A program made the position numbers and the translations under genes. 64,000 bases of DNA from Maratus speciosus (lineage: Eukaryota; Arthropoda; Arachnida; Araneae; Salticidae): NCBI GenBank assembly GCA_963932465.1, contig OZ010786.1:540767073-540831072 (forward strand). The letters run 5' to 3'. The notes beneath the pieces are model-generated. The model searched no databases. It was not told the origin of the DNA and saw only the letters and a list, made by a program, of their open reading frames with translations. Shown in pieces: positions 11,866 through 24,290 of the stretch; position 1 is the first letter of the stretch; each line of letters begins with the position of its first letter.

Positions 11866-11995
11866 CATTTCAACGTAGAGCGGTTTTGATATCTGGGGGT
11901 CATGATCAACGAAAATATAGCAAAATTTCCCGAAGTGTTTTCCCTCGAACGGCTACAATAAATAGCTTTTTAGCTTTAGTAATGAAAGCTGCCTA
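11255..11995. mobile_element. Foldback repeat with AT microsatellite, relative of 18971-21136
   Basis: The left portion (GAACCGATTTGGATGAAATT at 11299-11318, then the phrase TTTCAAAATGGCGGCCATTT) is echoed in inverse orientation around 11645-11780 (AAGTTTCATCCAAATCGATT). A long AT microsatellite follows, then GGGGGTCATGATC and a terminal ATGAAAGCTGCCT at 11981-11993. The same modules, inverted, make up the 2.2-kb element at 18971-21136. The left boundary of this copy is unclear. No protein is encoded. Confidence 0.65.
11808..11862. repeat. (AT)n microsatellite
   Basis: Uninterrupted AT dinucleotides sit inside the foldback repeat. The related element at 18971-21136 has an AT tract at the matching place, so the microsatellite is part of the family structure. 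Confidence 0.95.
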
Positions 11996-12630
11996 AAAGT
12001 GTTCACAATTTTGGCCACCACTGTACATATAAAGAAAAATATGTTATAAAAACTTTGTGCTATAAATATTATGATTTGTAAAAATATAAAACGAAAGTGT
12101 TATTATTATTTTTTTTTTCAAGTTTGGGACATATTTGTAGCACATACAGAGGCATTATATTTATTCAAAATACTCACATATGTTATATGTATTTTATTTT
12201 TAATAAGTGCTAACTAAATTTGTAATACATGTGTTTTTTAAAACAAATGCATTTAATTAGGCATAATTCGCTGGCTTCAAATATTAAAACGCTTTTATAT
12301 AATTCTAAGTATTATGTTCGAAAACTTCAGAAAATACCCTTTAATATCCGTAAGTTAATCTGTTTAAAAAATATATATTAGCCAAATTTATCTCTAGATT
12401 CAAGTATTATTCCCATGACCATTGTGAAGTTATATTTATTTTATGTCACTTATTCCATTTATAACTACTTATTGTAACAGTTTTTGATATTATTTTTAAG
12501 TGGTATAAACGTCCAAGTTACAGAATGAAAAGATTTTTTGAAAAGTAAATTTGATAGAATTGTAACACAACAAACTAAAAACACACCAAAATTCAGGGAG
12601 AAATTAGTTTTAATTTAATATTTAAATTAT
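11996..12630. other. AT-rich DNA, nothing recognised
   Basis: There is no credible frame, structure or repeat partner beyond short A/T strings. Confidence 0.5.
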
Positions 12631-12636
12631 TTTGAA

Positions 12637-13215
12637 CAATCTAAATAAATGGAAAATGATTATCTACCATGATTATGAAATATTTTGGACCATTAGACAA
12701 GGGATAATAATAGATCGATAAAATTGAATATTATTCGCATATCATTTACTTACTTCATTATTGTCTACTATAACAATTACATTTTTTGTTCCACTCATAA
12801 TAGACTGTTGTTAATATTCTTAATTTAATGTACGATTTATTACGAAAAATCTAAATAAATGGAAAATGATTGTCTACCATGATTATGAAAAATTTTGGAC
12901 AATTTCCCAATAGAAAATAATAGATAGATAAAATAGAATTTTAATTGCATTTCATTTATTTACTTAATGTATATCTATTATAATATATTTTTCGTTTTAC
13001 TGATAATATGCTGTTATTAATTTTCGTAACTAAATGTTAAAATTGTTACGAAAAATCTATATAAATGGAAAAAGAGTGTCTACTATGATTATTAATAATT
13101 TTGGACTTTACACTATAGATAATAATAGGTAGATAAAACTGAATGTCATTCCCAAATCATATATTTACTTAATGATTATATACTACATTATGTTTTTCTA
13201 TCTACTGATAACGGA
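12637..13215 (+). repeat. Three-unit tandem repeat, period ~208 bp
   Basis: The anchor CTAAATAAATGGAAAATGAT occurs at 12641 and 12851, and a variant at 13057. Each is followed by TGTCTAC(C/T)ATGATTAT, TTTTGGAC, AATAATAG(A/G)T and TAATAGACTGTTGTTAAT-like text. Periods are 210 and 206 bp. Non-coding. The third unit is the most diverged and runs up to the TIR element that starts at 13256. Confidence 0.9.
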
Positions 13216-13255
13216 CTATTGTTAATTAAGTTCCGCGCTTTGCACTGCGTATGTA

Positions 13256-14330
13256 CAGTCGTGGAAAAAAAGTAGGAAACACCCCTTACTAACTCTGCAA
13301 ACAAATATTGTAGAAGAAAGTTACTGTTGCCACACAATTGTTAATAAAATCTAATTTTAAATGATGCATAATAAATTTGCTTAGGGGCCATCTACATATG
13401 AAAACGAACCATAACTTTGTTTTTTTTTTTTCAATAGCAGTACATAATTCTGACAACATAAATGAACTCTACACCCTCCAATTAGCCTAAAAATAAATCT
13501 ATATGCTATTCGCACGATAAGTTTCCGAGAAACATATTATTTTAAAACGAGCGTATTTTAAGGGCTGTATCCAAATTTAAGTTCGGTACTCTATTGTTAA
13601 CCGAGACAGCCCCCTTCTTGATCAAGGCACCTTAAGGGCCACTCAAGAAGTCAATGAAGCCGGTTAGATTACAGGACAGCAGAAGAAATTTCAAAATATC
13701 TACTCACTTCTATCATAGACGGCCCCTTAAATCATCATTTTGCAGTTTTTTAAGGATAATTTGAAAACTACTTGGTAGAAAAATGTGACATTTTTAGATT
13801 TCCTTAAAGCAGCACTTAATATATCTAAATCCATCAAAAAATTGTAGGTTGCAATTCTTATTTTTTTCGAATATCAATTTCATGATTCATAATTTAAATC
13901 ATAAAATTATAAAAATTGCAAATTCGTCGTATTTATGTTTGTATATTTTAGTATTATTGCTACACAAAAAATTGGCGCATTAGGAGTATAATTTCAGGAG
14001 ATATGTTTAAAAAGATAAAAATGTAATTTAACATTAGAAGCACTAAATTTTGAATGTTTATAATTCAAAAACCTATCATTCAAATGACTTGAAGTTTGGA
14101 GTCTAGCCATAGATTGAACAAAAGATTTTAAATATCCTGTTAAAATTGGGTATTGCCAGTGACAGAAATGAAGTTTTGGTTCGTTTTAATATTTAGGTGG
14201 ACTTTTTAAGAAAATTTAATATACATCATTTCAAAGTAGACTTTATTTCCAATCGTTCGGTTCCATTAACTTTCTTCTACGATAATTTGTTGAGGAGTTA
14301 GTAGGGGTGTTTACTTTTTCCCCACGACTG
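13256..14330. mobile_element. Non-autonomous Tc1/mariner-type TIR element
   Basis: A 1,075-bp element is flanked by TA at 13254-13255 and 14331-14332. The ends are CAGTCGTGGAAAAAAAGTA and the complement of TACTTTTTCCCCACGACTG. Inverted similarity continues for about 75 bp (AACACCCC, ACTAACTC, GTAGAAGAAAGTTA). CAGT-type ends with a TA duplication are the Tc1/mariner signature. I find no transposase frame, so it depended on a trans-acting enzyme. Confidence 0.85.
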
Positions 14331-14332
14331 TA

Positions 14333-14990
14333 AGTTTTTAAATTATTCAATTTAAACTAAATGTTGACTATAGTACATTACAGAACTACAACTATCCTTA
14401 CTACCTAAATCGTAATCCTTACTAATCTAAATCATAGTGTACGAAAATCAAAAACATTCCTTTTAATAATTGTCACGTGTTGTTCTACCATATTTATTTC
14501 ACAATTTAATTCGAATATGTATTACAAACCATATAAAATAACATTACCAAGGCCCTTTCTTTCATATTATCGATAATAGCCATGTTCAAAATCTTTCGCA
14601 ATAATTGAAATTAACGTGCTGTTTAAATCTATAGTAGATATAATGTTATATTAAATACTCGCTATAAATAGTAAGAATAACTGCATTCAATTACTTCAAA
14701 GATGGGTATTTCATAATTATAAATTATTTGCAATTCAGTTAGTTTTAATTAATAGAAATTGTACAACATAGTTTCATTACGTGTAATTCTTAGCATAATT
14801 AATAGAGAATAATCATGCATCCAAATCTTGTGACTACAAGCAAATAACTGCTTAGTTTAATTTGAAATTAGATTTATAATTACATTATGTTTAGTAATTT
14901 TAAAATTGGATATGTTAAGTCATTTTAGACGTATTTACTGTCTGCATGTCTGTTATTCCAAAAACACATAATTCTATGTACTAAATACAT
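14333..14990. other. AT-rich DNA, nothing recognised
   Basis: No gene or structure is seen between the TIR element and the start of the tandem segmental duplication. Confidence 0.5.
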
Positions 14991-14999
14991 GTTAGCTGC

Positions 15000-17530
15000 A
15001 TAGTAACGATTTCCCGTAATTAATGTTTTCTTAAAGTTCTTAACAAACTAATTTTCAATAATAACTGATATATAACTTGTGGTGTACAGACGTAAACTAT
15101 AATTAAAATATTGAAGATTCTGATGTAATACATTTCTAATATAAATACGTTCTAATATAATGCATTCACCCTGAATACAGGTAGACAATGCTTGCAGAAT
15201 TGTCTTTTTCCTTATATCACACATACATGTATATACAATTGTATATACAGATTTTATGCTTTACTGAAATTGAGCAAATGTTTTCATTTCTTCTTTTTAA
15301 ATAAGGAATGACAATTTAGCTAATTCTTAGAATTATACAGTGGCACAGTAGAGTGTTGGAAGCATAATCCTGTCCATAATTATTTTTCATGTGCATTACA
15401 GTTAAAATCATTGCTGTTGGCATAATATTAGTAAATAATTGGTTAATGTTATAAACACATAAATGTATGCATTTACTTAAAAAAAATAAATATAAAATAC
15501 AAAGTTTACTCACTTTTTTACTGTTTATAAGAGGAAAGTAATATGTGATAAAGTTGTTTAACATACAAGTAACGTTTAATTAAATGTGTTTAATTATACT
15601 ACATGTAAACTTATTAATTATTTAGGCAAAAGGAAGAATTAACGTATATAAAAATATGCATTTAGTGTTTAGCAACGGTGATCTTCTAAAGTTAAGTTGT
15701 AGTATAGATTCTCTTTTTTGAGTGTTATTAAAAAATTACCAAAACAATTTATGCTTTAAAATGGCAACTACATGCGAAAAATATATTTTTAAAAAATGGC
15801 TTGCAAAACTATAAGGAATACGACTATACTTCAAAAATGGTTTGGAAAACCACGTCACACCTTTAAAAGGCTAGACGTTTAAATCAATATACCTAAATTA
15901 GAACGAAAAAGGACACATTTAACACACACAATTAGGACACAATTAATTAAAAAGGACACATTTTTAATTAATTTTTTTTATGAAAAATAAAGCTATTGAG
16001 TTTACCAATTCCAGAAGTCATGCAAAGTATACATTTAAACATATTTAAACGCAATAACAATGTTAAAACGTAACTCTAAAGCACGTCTTCCAGCAAAGAA
16101 ACTTCCTTTTTTAACTGAGTGTAGAAGCCGTCAGAATTGACTCATACTCCTTAAATAGAACAATGCACATGTTGTTCAGTTCTTATAAGATATGCTTTTT
16201 ACACTGTAAAAAAATCCGAACAGTATTCCTGTAGGAATCGGAAAAATAGTTGCCCTTATCGTACCGGAACATTTTCCGACACAGCACGGAATAAAATCCG
16301 TAAAAAAAAGGAAACATTCATTAAAACGGTACTTTACGGATTTTATTCAGAATTTAATGATTTTAATTCGATCTGGGTCGGAAATTCTTCCGGCACAATA
16401 AAGGCAACTAATTTTTCCGATTTTTTTTTATTTATTTTTTTTTTTTTTTACAGTGTAGAGTTGTTGAGGAAAATTTAATTTTTCATTTTTGGACAGGTTT
16501 TAGGGTCAAACACTCCACTGTGAGGCAGCGAGAAAATGCACGATACTTAAATTCCTAGACGTTTCATCCATATCATCACTTCAATACGATTTTTGATACT
16601 TTAAACATGAGTTTATGTATATAATCAAGAGTGTTTTTTCTCCTTCAATTGATTAAATACTCATATAGTTCAGTGTATTTAAATGGTAAAATATTCGCAT
16701 AATTCTACAATTAAGAATTGTCGAAAATACATAATTGGTGACTCAACTGCTTAAAACTTATGTAAGTTGAAACTTTTTATGTAAAATAAATTTAAAAATA
16801 TTTATATCCAAATACTAATAAGAATGACATTCTACTATGAATATTTTTCGGCTATCTGAAAAGTTAAATCAGTTCTTACGTTACTTTAAATACAAAATTT
16901 TCTTATTATTTTAATAAATCACTGATTTAGTTCCAATTAATATCACGATGGAAAATAAAATGGTCGCTTTTAAATGGTAAACTGTGTTTTATTACATCCG
17001 TACTTTACTAAAATAAAATATTTTGGGGTGCCCTTTTAAATGCGATACCCTGTATTTTAAGATTACATACACACGATATACATATATATCTAACTTTTAA
17101 CTAGTTTAAAAGTTAAAACTTTTAAAGTAATTTAAATAAATAATAATTATTTCGAGTAATAAGAATAAAAGCAATGGCAATTAAGCGTTTATTTCTGTTT
17201 CTCTAAAAAGTCAAATGAGTCTCACTTTACTCTCATTACCGCAGGTTTTCTCCCTCCTTTCATAAATAATTAATTTCTTTAATTAGATATAAGGAGGAGA
17301 AAGTTGTTGAAGAATTCAATTAAGATTTGATTAAAAATTCAGCATTTTGAGACTGCGGATTTTTTTTATAAATGGTTCTGTTTTTAGTTCTCTTGAGTAT
17401 TTTTTTAATAAGTATACTGCCAGTTTCAGAATTTTTTTTCTCAATAATCGTGTTTAATCATTTATAAACATTAATATTCAATAAGCTTCATGTTAAATAT
17501 AGCGATGTATTTGCTCATAATATAATCAGA
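15000..17530 (+). repeat. Tandem segmental duplication, unit 1
   Basis: This block is repeated directly at 17530-22060. Matching strings in order include TAACTTGTGGTGTA/TAACTTGTGGTATA, ATTGAAGATTCT, GTAGACA(A/G)TGCT, AAAATACAAAGTTTACTCA, TCCACTGTGAG, CATATAGTTCAGTG, TTATGTAAAATAAATT, GAATATTTTTCGGC and TAAAAATTCAGCA. Divergence is substantial and indels are frequent, so the event is old. No conserved frame survives in both copies. A 254-bp MITE at 16202-16455 is present only in this unit. Confidence 0.85.
16202..16455. mobile_element. MITE with CACTGTAAA ends and TA duplication
   Basis: The 254-bp element starts CACTGTAAAAAAATCCG and ends in the complementary T-rich ACAGTG. TA flanks it at 16200-16201 and 16456-16457. 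The interior also pairs (CGGAATAAAATCCG, AAAACGGTACTTTACGG and similar). The empty site survives in unit 2 at about 18737, where the text reads TCTTACAGTTGTTGAG without the element. This proves insertion after the duplication. Confidence 0.9.
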
Positions 17531-18970
17531 ATCGGTAAGTTTTCCGGTAATTGATGTTTTCTGTAAAATTCTTAACTTAATAATTTTCAATAACTGATTT
17601 ATAACTTGTGGTATAAGCTACACATACACATGTAAACTATAAATAAAATATTGAAGATTCTAATGTAATACATTTCTAATATAATACGTTCTATTTAACA
17701 CATTAACCGTGAATAAAGGTAGACAGTGCTAGCGGGATATATATATATATATTTTTTTTTCTGTTGCTGTTGTTGTTTTTTTTTACTTATAAGATACACA
17801 CACATATATATATACATTTTTTATGCTTTATCGAAATTGGGGAAAAATTTTCTTTTCTTCTTTTTGGAATATTTTAAGTTAAGAAGGAAAGTTCAGCTAG
17901 TACAGTTTCACAGTGGAGTATGTGAAACAAAATCCTGTCAAAAACTATTTTTTATGTGTTTTACAGATAAAGTCATTGCTGTTGACTTACTTTTATTAAA
18001 TACACTTAATTTATGTTATATACAGATAAAGGTATGCATTTACTTAAAAAATAAATATAAAATACAAAGTTTACTCAACCTTTTACTCTTTATATGAGGA
18101 AAGTAATATTTGATAAATTTGTTTTAATTACAAATAATGTTTAATTAAATGTGGTTAGTTACACTGTATGTAACCTTTTCATTATTTATATAAGGGAATG
18201 CATTAATATATATACATATTATTTTCATTTAGTATTTAACAATGTTGAGCCTCTAAAGTTGAATTGTAACATAGATTCTTGTTTTGGAGTGTTATTAGAA
18301 AATTACAAAGCAATTTATATTTTGAAGTGGCAACTATATGCGTAAGATATATATATATATATATGTATTTATTTATTTGGCCTTCAAAACCATAAGCAAT
18401 ACGACTATACTTCAAAAATGTTCTGAAACATCTTTAAACGGTTATATGTTTAACTCAATATACCTAAATTATAACTAAAGAGGCTTCAAAAGATTTTTTT
18501 TTCTATTATTATGTTAAATATATAGGTATTGAGTTCAACAATTCATGAATCCATAAAAAAATATACATTTAAACATATTTAAATGCAATAACAAAGTTGA
18601 ATAGTAACAGTAACACATCTTCTCTCAAAGAAACTCTCTTATCAACTGAGTTTAGAAGCATCCGGATTTCATTCATACTCACGAAATAGACATAGAACGA
18701 TGTACCAGATAGTCAGCTATTATAAAATATGAGTCTTACAGTTGTTGAGCATAATTTATTTATTTATTTATTTATTTTGGTCAGGATATTGGGTCAAATA
18801 CTCCACTGTGAGACGGCGAGAAAATAATCGATACTTAAACTTTTAGATGTTTCGTTCATCACATACATAAAATACAGCTCCATTGCCTCAGAAATAATAG
18901 TTATACTATTTATATACGATATTTTTTCTACTTTAAACATGAGTTTCAGATATAATCAAGCATGTATTTT

Positions 18971-19091
18971 AGGTAGCTTTCATTACAAAAAGCTACCTAT
19001 TGCAGCCGTTCGGAGGAAAGCGATTTCAAAAAATTTTGGTATATTTTCATCGATCATGACCCCCAGACCCCGAAACCACCCTCCGTTCAAA

Positions 19092-19159
<68 letters not shown>

Positions 19160-21136
19160 GAACTATGTCACACTGTAACTCTTGTAATTATGAACCGATT
19201 TCGATGTAATTCGGTTTGAACATAGTACATACCAATGTATCGACCCAGTTCGTTGGCCAGCTTCATCCGGCGTTTTGTTTCAAAATGGCGGCCATTTAAA
19301 ATTTAAAAAAAAAATAAATTTTAAAATGTGGTACCAAAAAACTAAAAATGGAAAAATATTTTTTTCTTATGTATTTGACCTTTATACAAAGATTCCGGAG
19401 CAGTTTTTGTTTCGTCTATATCTTAAAAAATGGCTGAGTTATAGCATTTTGAATTCTAGCGTGGCTGACATTTTGAAACGTCCTGAATTTTTTCACGCGA
19501 TAAAAGGCGTATTTATGAACCGATTTGGATGTAACTTCGTTTATAGATAGTACATACCCATGTCTAGACCGGTTTCGTTGGCCAGCTTCATCCGACATCT
19601 TGTTTAAAAATGGCGGCCATTTAATATTTTAAGAAAAATTTAAATTTGAAATGTGGTACCAAAAAATTGAAAATTGAAAAAATATATTCTTCTTATGTAT
19701 TTGCCCTTGATAAAAATATTCGGGAGCAGTTTTTGTTTCGTCTGTATCTTAAGAAATGGCTGAGTTATAGCATTTTGAATTTCTAGCGTGGCTGCCATTT
19801 TGAAACGTCCGGATATTTGTCACGTTATAACAGGGGTATTTATGAACCGATTTGGATGTACCTTGATAGTACATAGTACATACAAATATCTCGATCGAGT
19901 TCGTTGGCCAGATTCATCCGCCATCTTGTTTCAAAATGGCGGCCATTTAAAAAAATTTAAAAAATTAAAAAATTAAAATGAGATACCATAAAATTGGAAA
20001 ATGAAAAAGATTTTTTTTGTATGTGTTTGACCTTAATACAAAGATTCCGGAACAGTTTTTGTTTCGTCTATATCTAAAAAAATGGCTGAGTAATAGAATT
20101 TTGAATTTCTATTGTGGCTGACATTTTAAAACGACCTGATTTTTGTCACGCGATAACAGGCGTATTTATGAACCGATTTGGATGTAACTTGGTCTGTACA
20201 TAGTACATACCAATGTCTCGACCGAGTTTCTTGGCGAGCTTCATTCACCATCTTGCTTCAAAAGGGTTGCCTTTAAAATAAAATTAAATTTAAAATTTAA
20301 AATGAGGTATTAAAAAATTGGAAAATATTTTTTTTTTTTTTATGTGTTTGGCCTTGATACAAAGATTCCGGAACAGTTTTTGTTTCTAAAAATTTGTTCT
20401 TTTGTTTATATCTTAAAAAATGGTTGAATTATAGCACTTTGAATTTCTAGCATGGCTAACATTTTGAAACGATCTTTTATTTGTCACGCGATAACACACG
20501 TATTCGCCTATTTCGATGTAAGAAGGCATGTGGATAGTATACATCAATACCTCGACCAAGTTCCCTGGCCAGATTCATCAGCCATCTTGTTCCAAAATGG
20601 CGGCCATTAAATAAAAAAAAAATATATATATTTAAAGTGAGGTGCAAAAAAATTAGAAATTGAAAAAGGTTTCTTTCTTATTTGACCTTGATATAAGGAT
20701 TCAGGAGCATTTTTTGTTTGTCTTTACCTTCAAAAATGGCTCAGATATAGCAGTTTCAATTTCTATTGTGGGTGACATTTTGAAAAATCTGATATTTTGC
20801 ATGCGACAGCACTCGTATATATCAACCGATTCCGATGTGAATGAGCATGTGCACAGCAATTACTAAGGTTTTGACCAAGTTCACTGGTTAGCCTCATCCA
20901 CCATGTTGTCTTAAAATGGCACGCACTTTAAGAAATCGCCGAATTTGTCAGCCAAATATAAGTTACTTTAAAGAAAAGCAGCTTGGATAAAGCTGACTAA
21001 TTTCGCGAAATTCTCATTCTTTATATTGATAAAAATTAGTATTGAATCTCCTATATTCGGTTTTCACTAAATTGAGCTTCGTGTGTTTGAATGATATAAG
21101 TTGGCTTTTTTAAAATAAGGATTATGAAAGCTACCT
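18971..21136. mobile_element. 2.2-kb TIR element with ~326-bp tandem repeats
   Basis: It opens AGGTAGCTTTCATTA and closes TTATGAAAGCTACCT, an inverted pair. An AT microsatellite at 19097-19157 is followed by five to six units of about 326 bp anchored on GAACCGATTTGGATGTAAC (19192, 19517, 19843, 20170, then diverged near 20506 and 20823). Each unit includes a TTTCAAAATGGCGGCCATTT-like segment. Unit 1 of the duplication lacks it near 16640. An extra ~25 bp (CCCGGCACTGGCCGG) after the right end may belong to it. No transposase is visible; frames of 60-91 codons across units are shadows of the repeat. Confidence 0.75.
19097..19157. repeat. (AT)n microsatellite
   Basis: This long uninterrupted AT tract lies inside the TIR element, at the position matching the tract at 11808-11862 in the related element. 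Confidence 0.95.
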
Positions 21137-22059
21137 CTTCCTCCCGGCACTGGCCGGAAGGACTTTTTTTTCTTCAAATGGTTGAATGTTCATATAGTTC
21201 AGTGCATTTAAATGATGAAATCTTCGTATAATTCAATAGTTGTGAATCAACTGTTTAAAATTTATTTAGGTTACAACTTTTTATGTAAAATAAATTAATA
21301 ATAATTTCTATTCAAATACTAATAACAATAACATTCAACAGTGAATATTTTTCGGCCATCTGAAAAGTTAAATTGAAAAAAGAAAAATTGGATAAAAAAA
21401 AAATATTTTATTATTACTTTAATTACAAAATTTTCTTATTATTTTAATAAATGACTGATATATGAATAACTGATTCAGTTTAAATTAAATTCAGGATTAA
21501 AAGAAAATTTCGGAAATTATTGGGGAAATGTTTTTATTGCTTTCTGCATTTTATTAAAACAAAATATTTTGCGGGCTTTTAAATGAAATACCCTGTATAT
21601 TTAAATAGCATACAGACACAAAAATAGACATACCTTATAAATAGATTAGAGGTTAAAACTTCTGAAGTAATTTAAATAAAGAAAATACTTTTTTCAAAAG
21701 CAATGTCCGTTAAGCTTTTACTGCAGTATGTCTAAAAAGTCAAATTAGTGCCGCTTTATTCTTTTTACGAACGTTTTCTCCCACCTCTTATAAATGATTA
21801 ATTTATTTAATATACGGGAAGAAATTTCGTGAAAAATCCAATTATGGTCTGATTAAAAATTCAGCACTTTAGAACTGACGGATTTTTTTTATAAATGGAT
21901 TACATTTAATTCTCTTTATCTTATATTACGAAATATAGTGCCATTAAAAAAAATCAACTTTTAAAAATTGTATTCATCTATTTATAACAATTAATATTCC
22001 ACAAGCTTTATGTTAAATATAACCAAGTATTTCCGTATAATATCTTCAAAATTGGTAAG

Positions 22060-22111
22060 TTCTCTTCAAAATTGTTTTACGAAATATTCTGTTCTCTTCA
22101 GCATTATATTA

Positions 22112-22161
<50 letters not shown>

Positions 22162-23300
22162 ATATTTTTTAAAATTGTATTTATTTATTTATAATACTAA
22201 TATTCCACAAACTTTATGTTAAATATTATAGCCAAGTATCTCCTCATAATATTTTCAAAATTGGTAAGTTCTCTTCGAAATTGTTTTACGATGTATTCTG
22301 TTAATTTTTAGAAACTTTTATCATTTTAAAATCTTATTCATGCATTTATAATCATCATTTCCAATAGATGTAGCCAAATATTTTATTAAAATATTTTTGA
22401 CATTAGTATTTTAAAATTCCTATATCTGTACAATTTCTATATATATATATATATACGAGGACGTGAGATTCAAACGAGACAATCAAACATTTTTCACCGC
22501 GTTGATTGGCTTTCATTGTAAACCAAGATTTTACATAGGGAAAAATACATGTTAAAACAAGTTTTTTGGCGATTTTTCTGTTTATTTATTTATTTACTTA
22601 TTTATTTATTGTGTGCAGATTTACCAATAGAATAGACTCATAGAGAAATCACGATTTTTTTTAAAAAAAAAATTATAAGGCGAGTTTTGAAACGCTCTCA
22701 AATGATAAAAAAAGTGTAGTACGCCTTTAAGGCTAAACACATAACGAACACAAGATGTTTAGTCATGTTCTGATGTTTCATATTTGATTGCATATATTTC
22801 CTCTAACACATGTAACATAAATACAACTTTGTGCATTGAAAAAGACATGAAATCTATTTTCAAGTAAAATTTATTTCATTTTGTATATTAGACACCATAT
22901 TTGACGTGTTTTAAAAAATATTTTTTAATTTAAATATTTGCATGTCCCCGTTATTCAATTTGTCGAATATGTATTGAAAGGGAATAAGTACAAATTATTT
23001 CAAGAGTGTTAAAGTTAAAACTTTTGATCTAATTTAAAATAAAACTTCACTTTGAATTATAAGAATAAAGTCATTGGTTTTCAATAATTAATTTTTCTTC
23101 CGTTTGTTTGAAATGTTAAATTATTTCTGACGTTATTCTTATTCAGAATTGTCCTCTCCTGTTTAATAGGTAATTGATTCACCAATTAAATTTAAGAAGA
23201 AAAAAAATGAAACTATACTTAATTAAAAATTCAAGCTTTTCTATTTGTAGATTATTTTAAAGTTTCACATTAATTTCTTCATACATATTTTACAAAATAT
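22060..23300 (+). repeat. Partial third unit of the segmental duplication
   Basis: 22195-22300 repeats 22005-22100 (ACTTTATGTTAAATAT, AAAATTGGTAAGTTCTCTTC, ATTGTTTTACGA). 22970-23260 follows 17110-17370 (GTTAAAACTTTTGA, ATAAGAATAAAG, TAATTGATTCACCAATTAAAT and TTAAAAATTCA). The middle is too diverged to align by eye. AT microsatellites occur at 22117-22153 and 22439-22455. Confidence 0.6.
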
Positions 23301-23680
23301 TCTTTGAGTTTCAAAATAAAAACAATTTAAACTGATTATTTAAAATTTTATATTTTACGGAAACTCTATTTACTGAAATGTTTCTTTTTAAACAGAGTTT
23401 GAATTAGCAAATTTTATTAAAACTCTAATATGCGTACAAACAATAATCTTGCATTTGGGAACCGCCACGGTGAGCGGCCCATCTTCGTCCGCAGCCCTTT
23501 ATTCTTCTACTCTAGTCCGACTCTTTTGCGGAAGAAAGATTCGTACGTCACCAGCCACGTCCCGAGTATAAGACATTCTAGCGGAAGACAGAATGAAAAA
23601 AAAAATAAAAAATTGAAACCGGACAAATGTAAAAGAGAAATTACACAAATTAAAGGCTTTAATTAAACTGGCTATACTCT
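23301..23680. other. No gene recognised
   Basis: A 78-codon frame (23430-23666) begins in a locally GC-richer stretch and has an Arg/Lys-rich translation. It has no recognisable domain. It could be a remnant exon or part of an unrecognised repeat. Confidence 0.35.
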
Positions 23681-24052
23681 GAGTGTTCTGTAGCCCGATC
23701 TAATTGAGAGAAGGACGCCAAATTTTGTAAGAAGATTAAACAAGACGGGGGATGAAGGATTCTGTGGGGAAAAGTGTTCCAAAAGTTACCGCTCGGGGAA
23801 TATGTGGCGCTGTGTAACAGAAAACCGAGTTTTAAAAAGTACAGAATCGATACTGAAATAAAACTCTTTTATTTAGCGATTTTAGTACTGATTCCGCATT
23901 TTTTAAAACTCTCTTTTATGTTACACAGCGCCACATATTCCCCTAGCGGTAACTTTTAGAACTTTTTGCTAAATCCTTCGTCCCCCTTCTTGTTTAATTT
24001 TCTTACCAAATTTGGCACCATTCTCTCTATTAGATCGAGCTACAGAACACTC
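23681..24052. mobile_element. Near-complete 372-bp palindrome (foldback element)
   Basis: The left arm GAGTGTTCTGTAGC, the phrases around GATCTAATTGAGAGAA and AAGATTAAACAAGA, and AAAAGTTACCGCT plus GGGAATATGTGGCGCTGTGT are all matched in reverse order by the right arm, which ends GCTACAGAACACTC. Arms are about 160 bp with a short AT-rich centre near 23865. Matching is much better than in most other foldbacks here, which suggests a young element. A 61-codon frame across it is not coding. No clear target duplication. Confidence 0.85.
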
Positions 24053-24290
24053 TGTGTTCTGTCAGATTGATTATGTATACTCTTGTATACTCTTACTTGC
24101 TCTTTGTATACTCCTTGTATACTGTCATTTTTAGTTACCTGACTCTTATAGATGCATTCGGATACGGAATTTTCTTTTATCTGCTCACATACCTCATGTA
24201 TTTAGCATATCATAGTAATATATTGAAAAAAAAAATTCTATGAACTTTTACATTATATTTTTTAAATCAACACAACAAAAATAAAACATA

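Larger units (their letters stand above)
17530..22060 (+). repeat. Tandem segmental duplication, unit 2 (interrupted)
   Basis: Unit 2 follows the order of unit 1 up to about 18970. It is then interrupted by the 2.2-kb element at 18971-21136 and resumes near 21165 with CTTCAAATGGTTGAATGTTCA, which matches CTTCAATTGATTAAATACTCA at 16642-16662 in unit 1. The 123-codon frame at 17726-18097 lies in this unit, but the matching part of unit 1 has no such frame. It is therefore not supported as a gene. Confidence 0.85.

Noticed and set aside
17726..18097. 123-codon frame with a hydrophobic start
   Set aside because: The duplicate at ~15200-15570 does not preserve it, and its N-terminus is made by AT and poly-T tracts.
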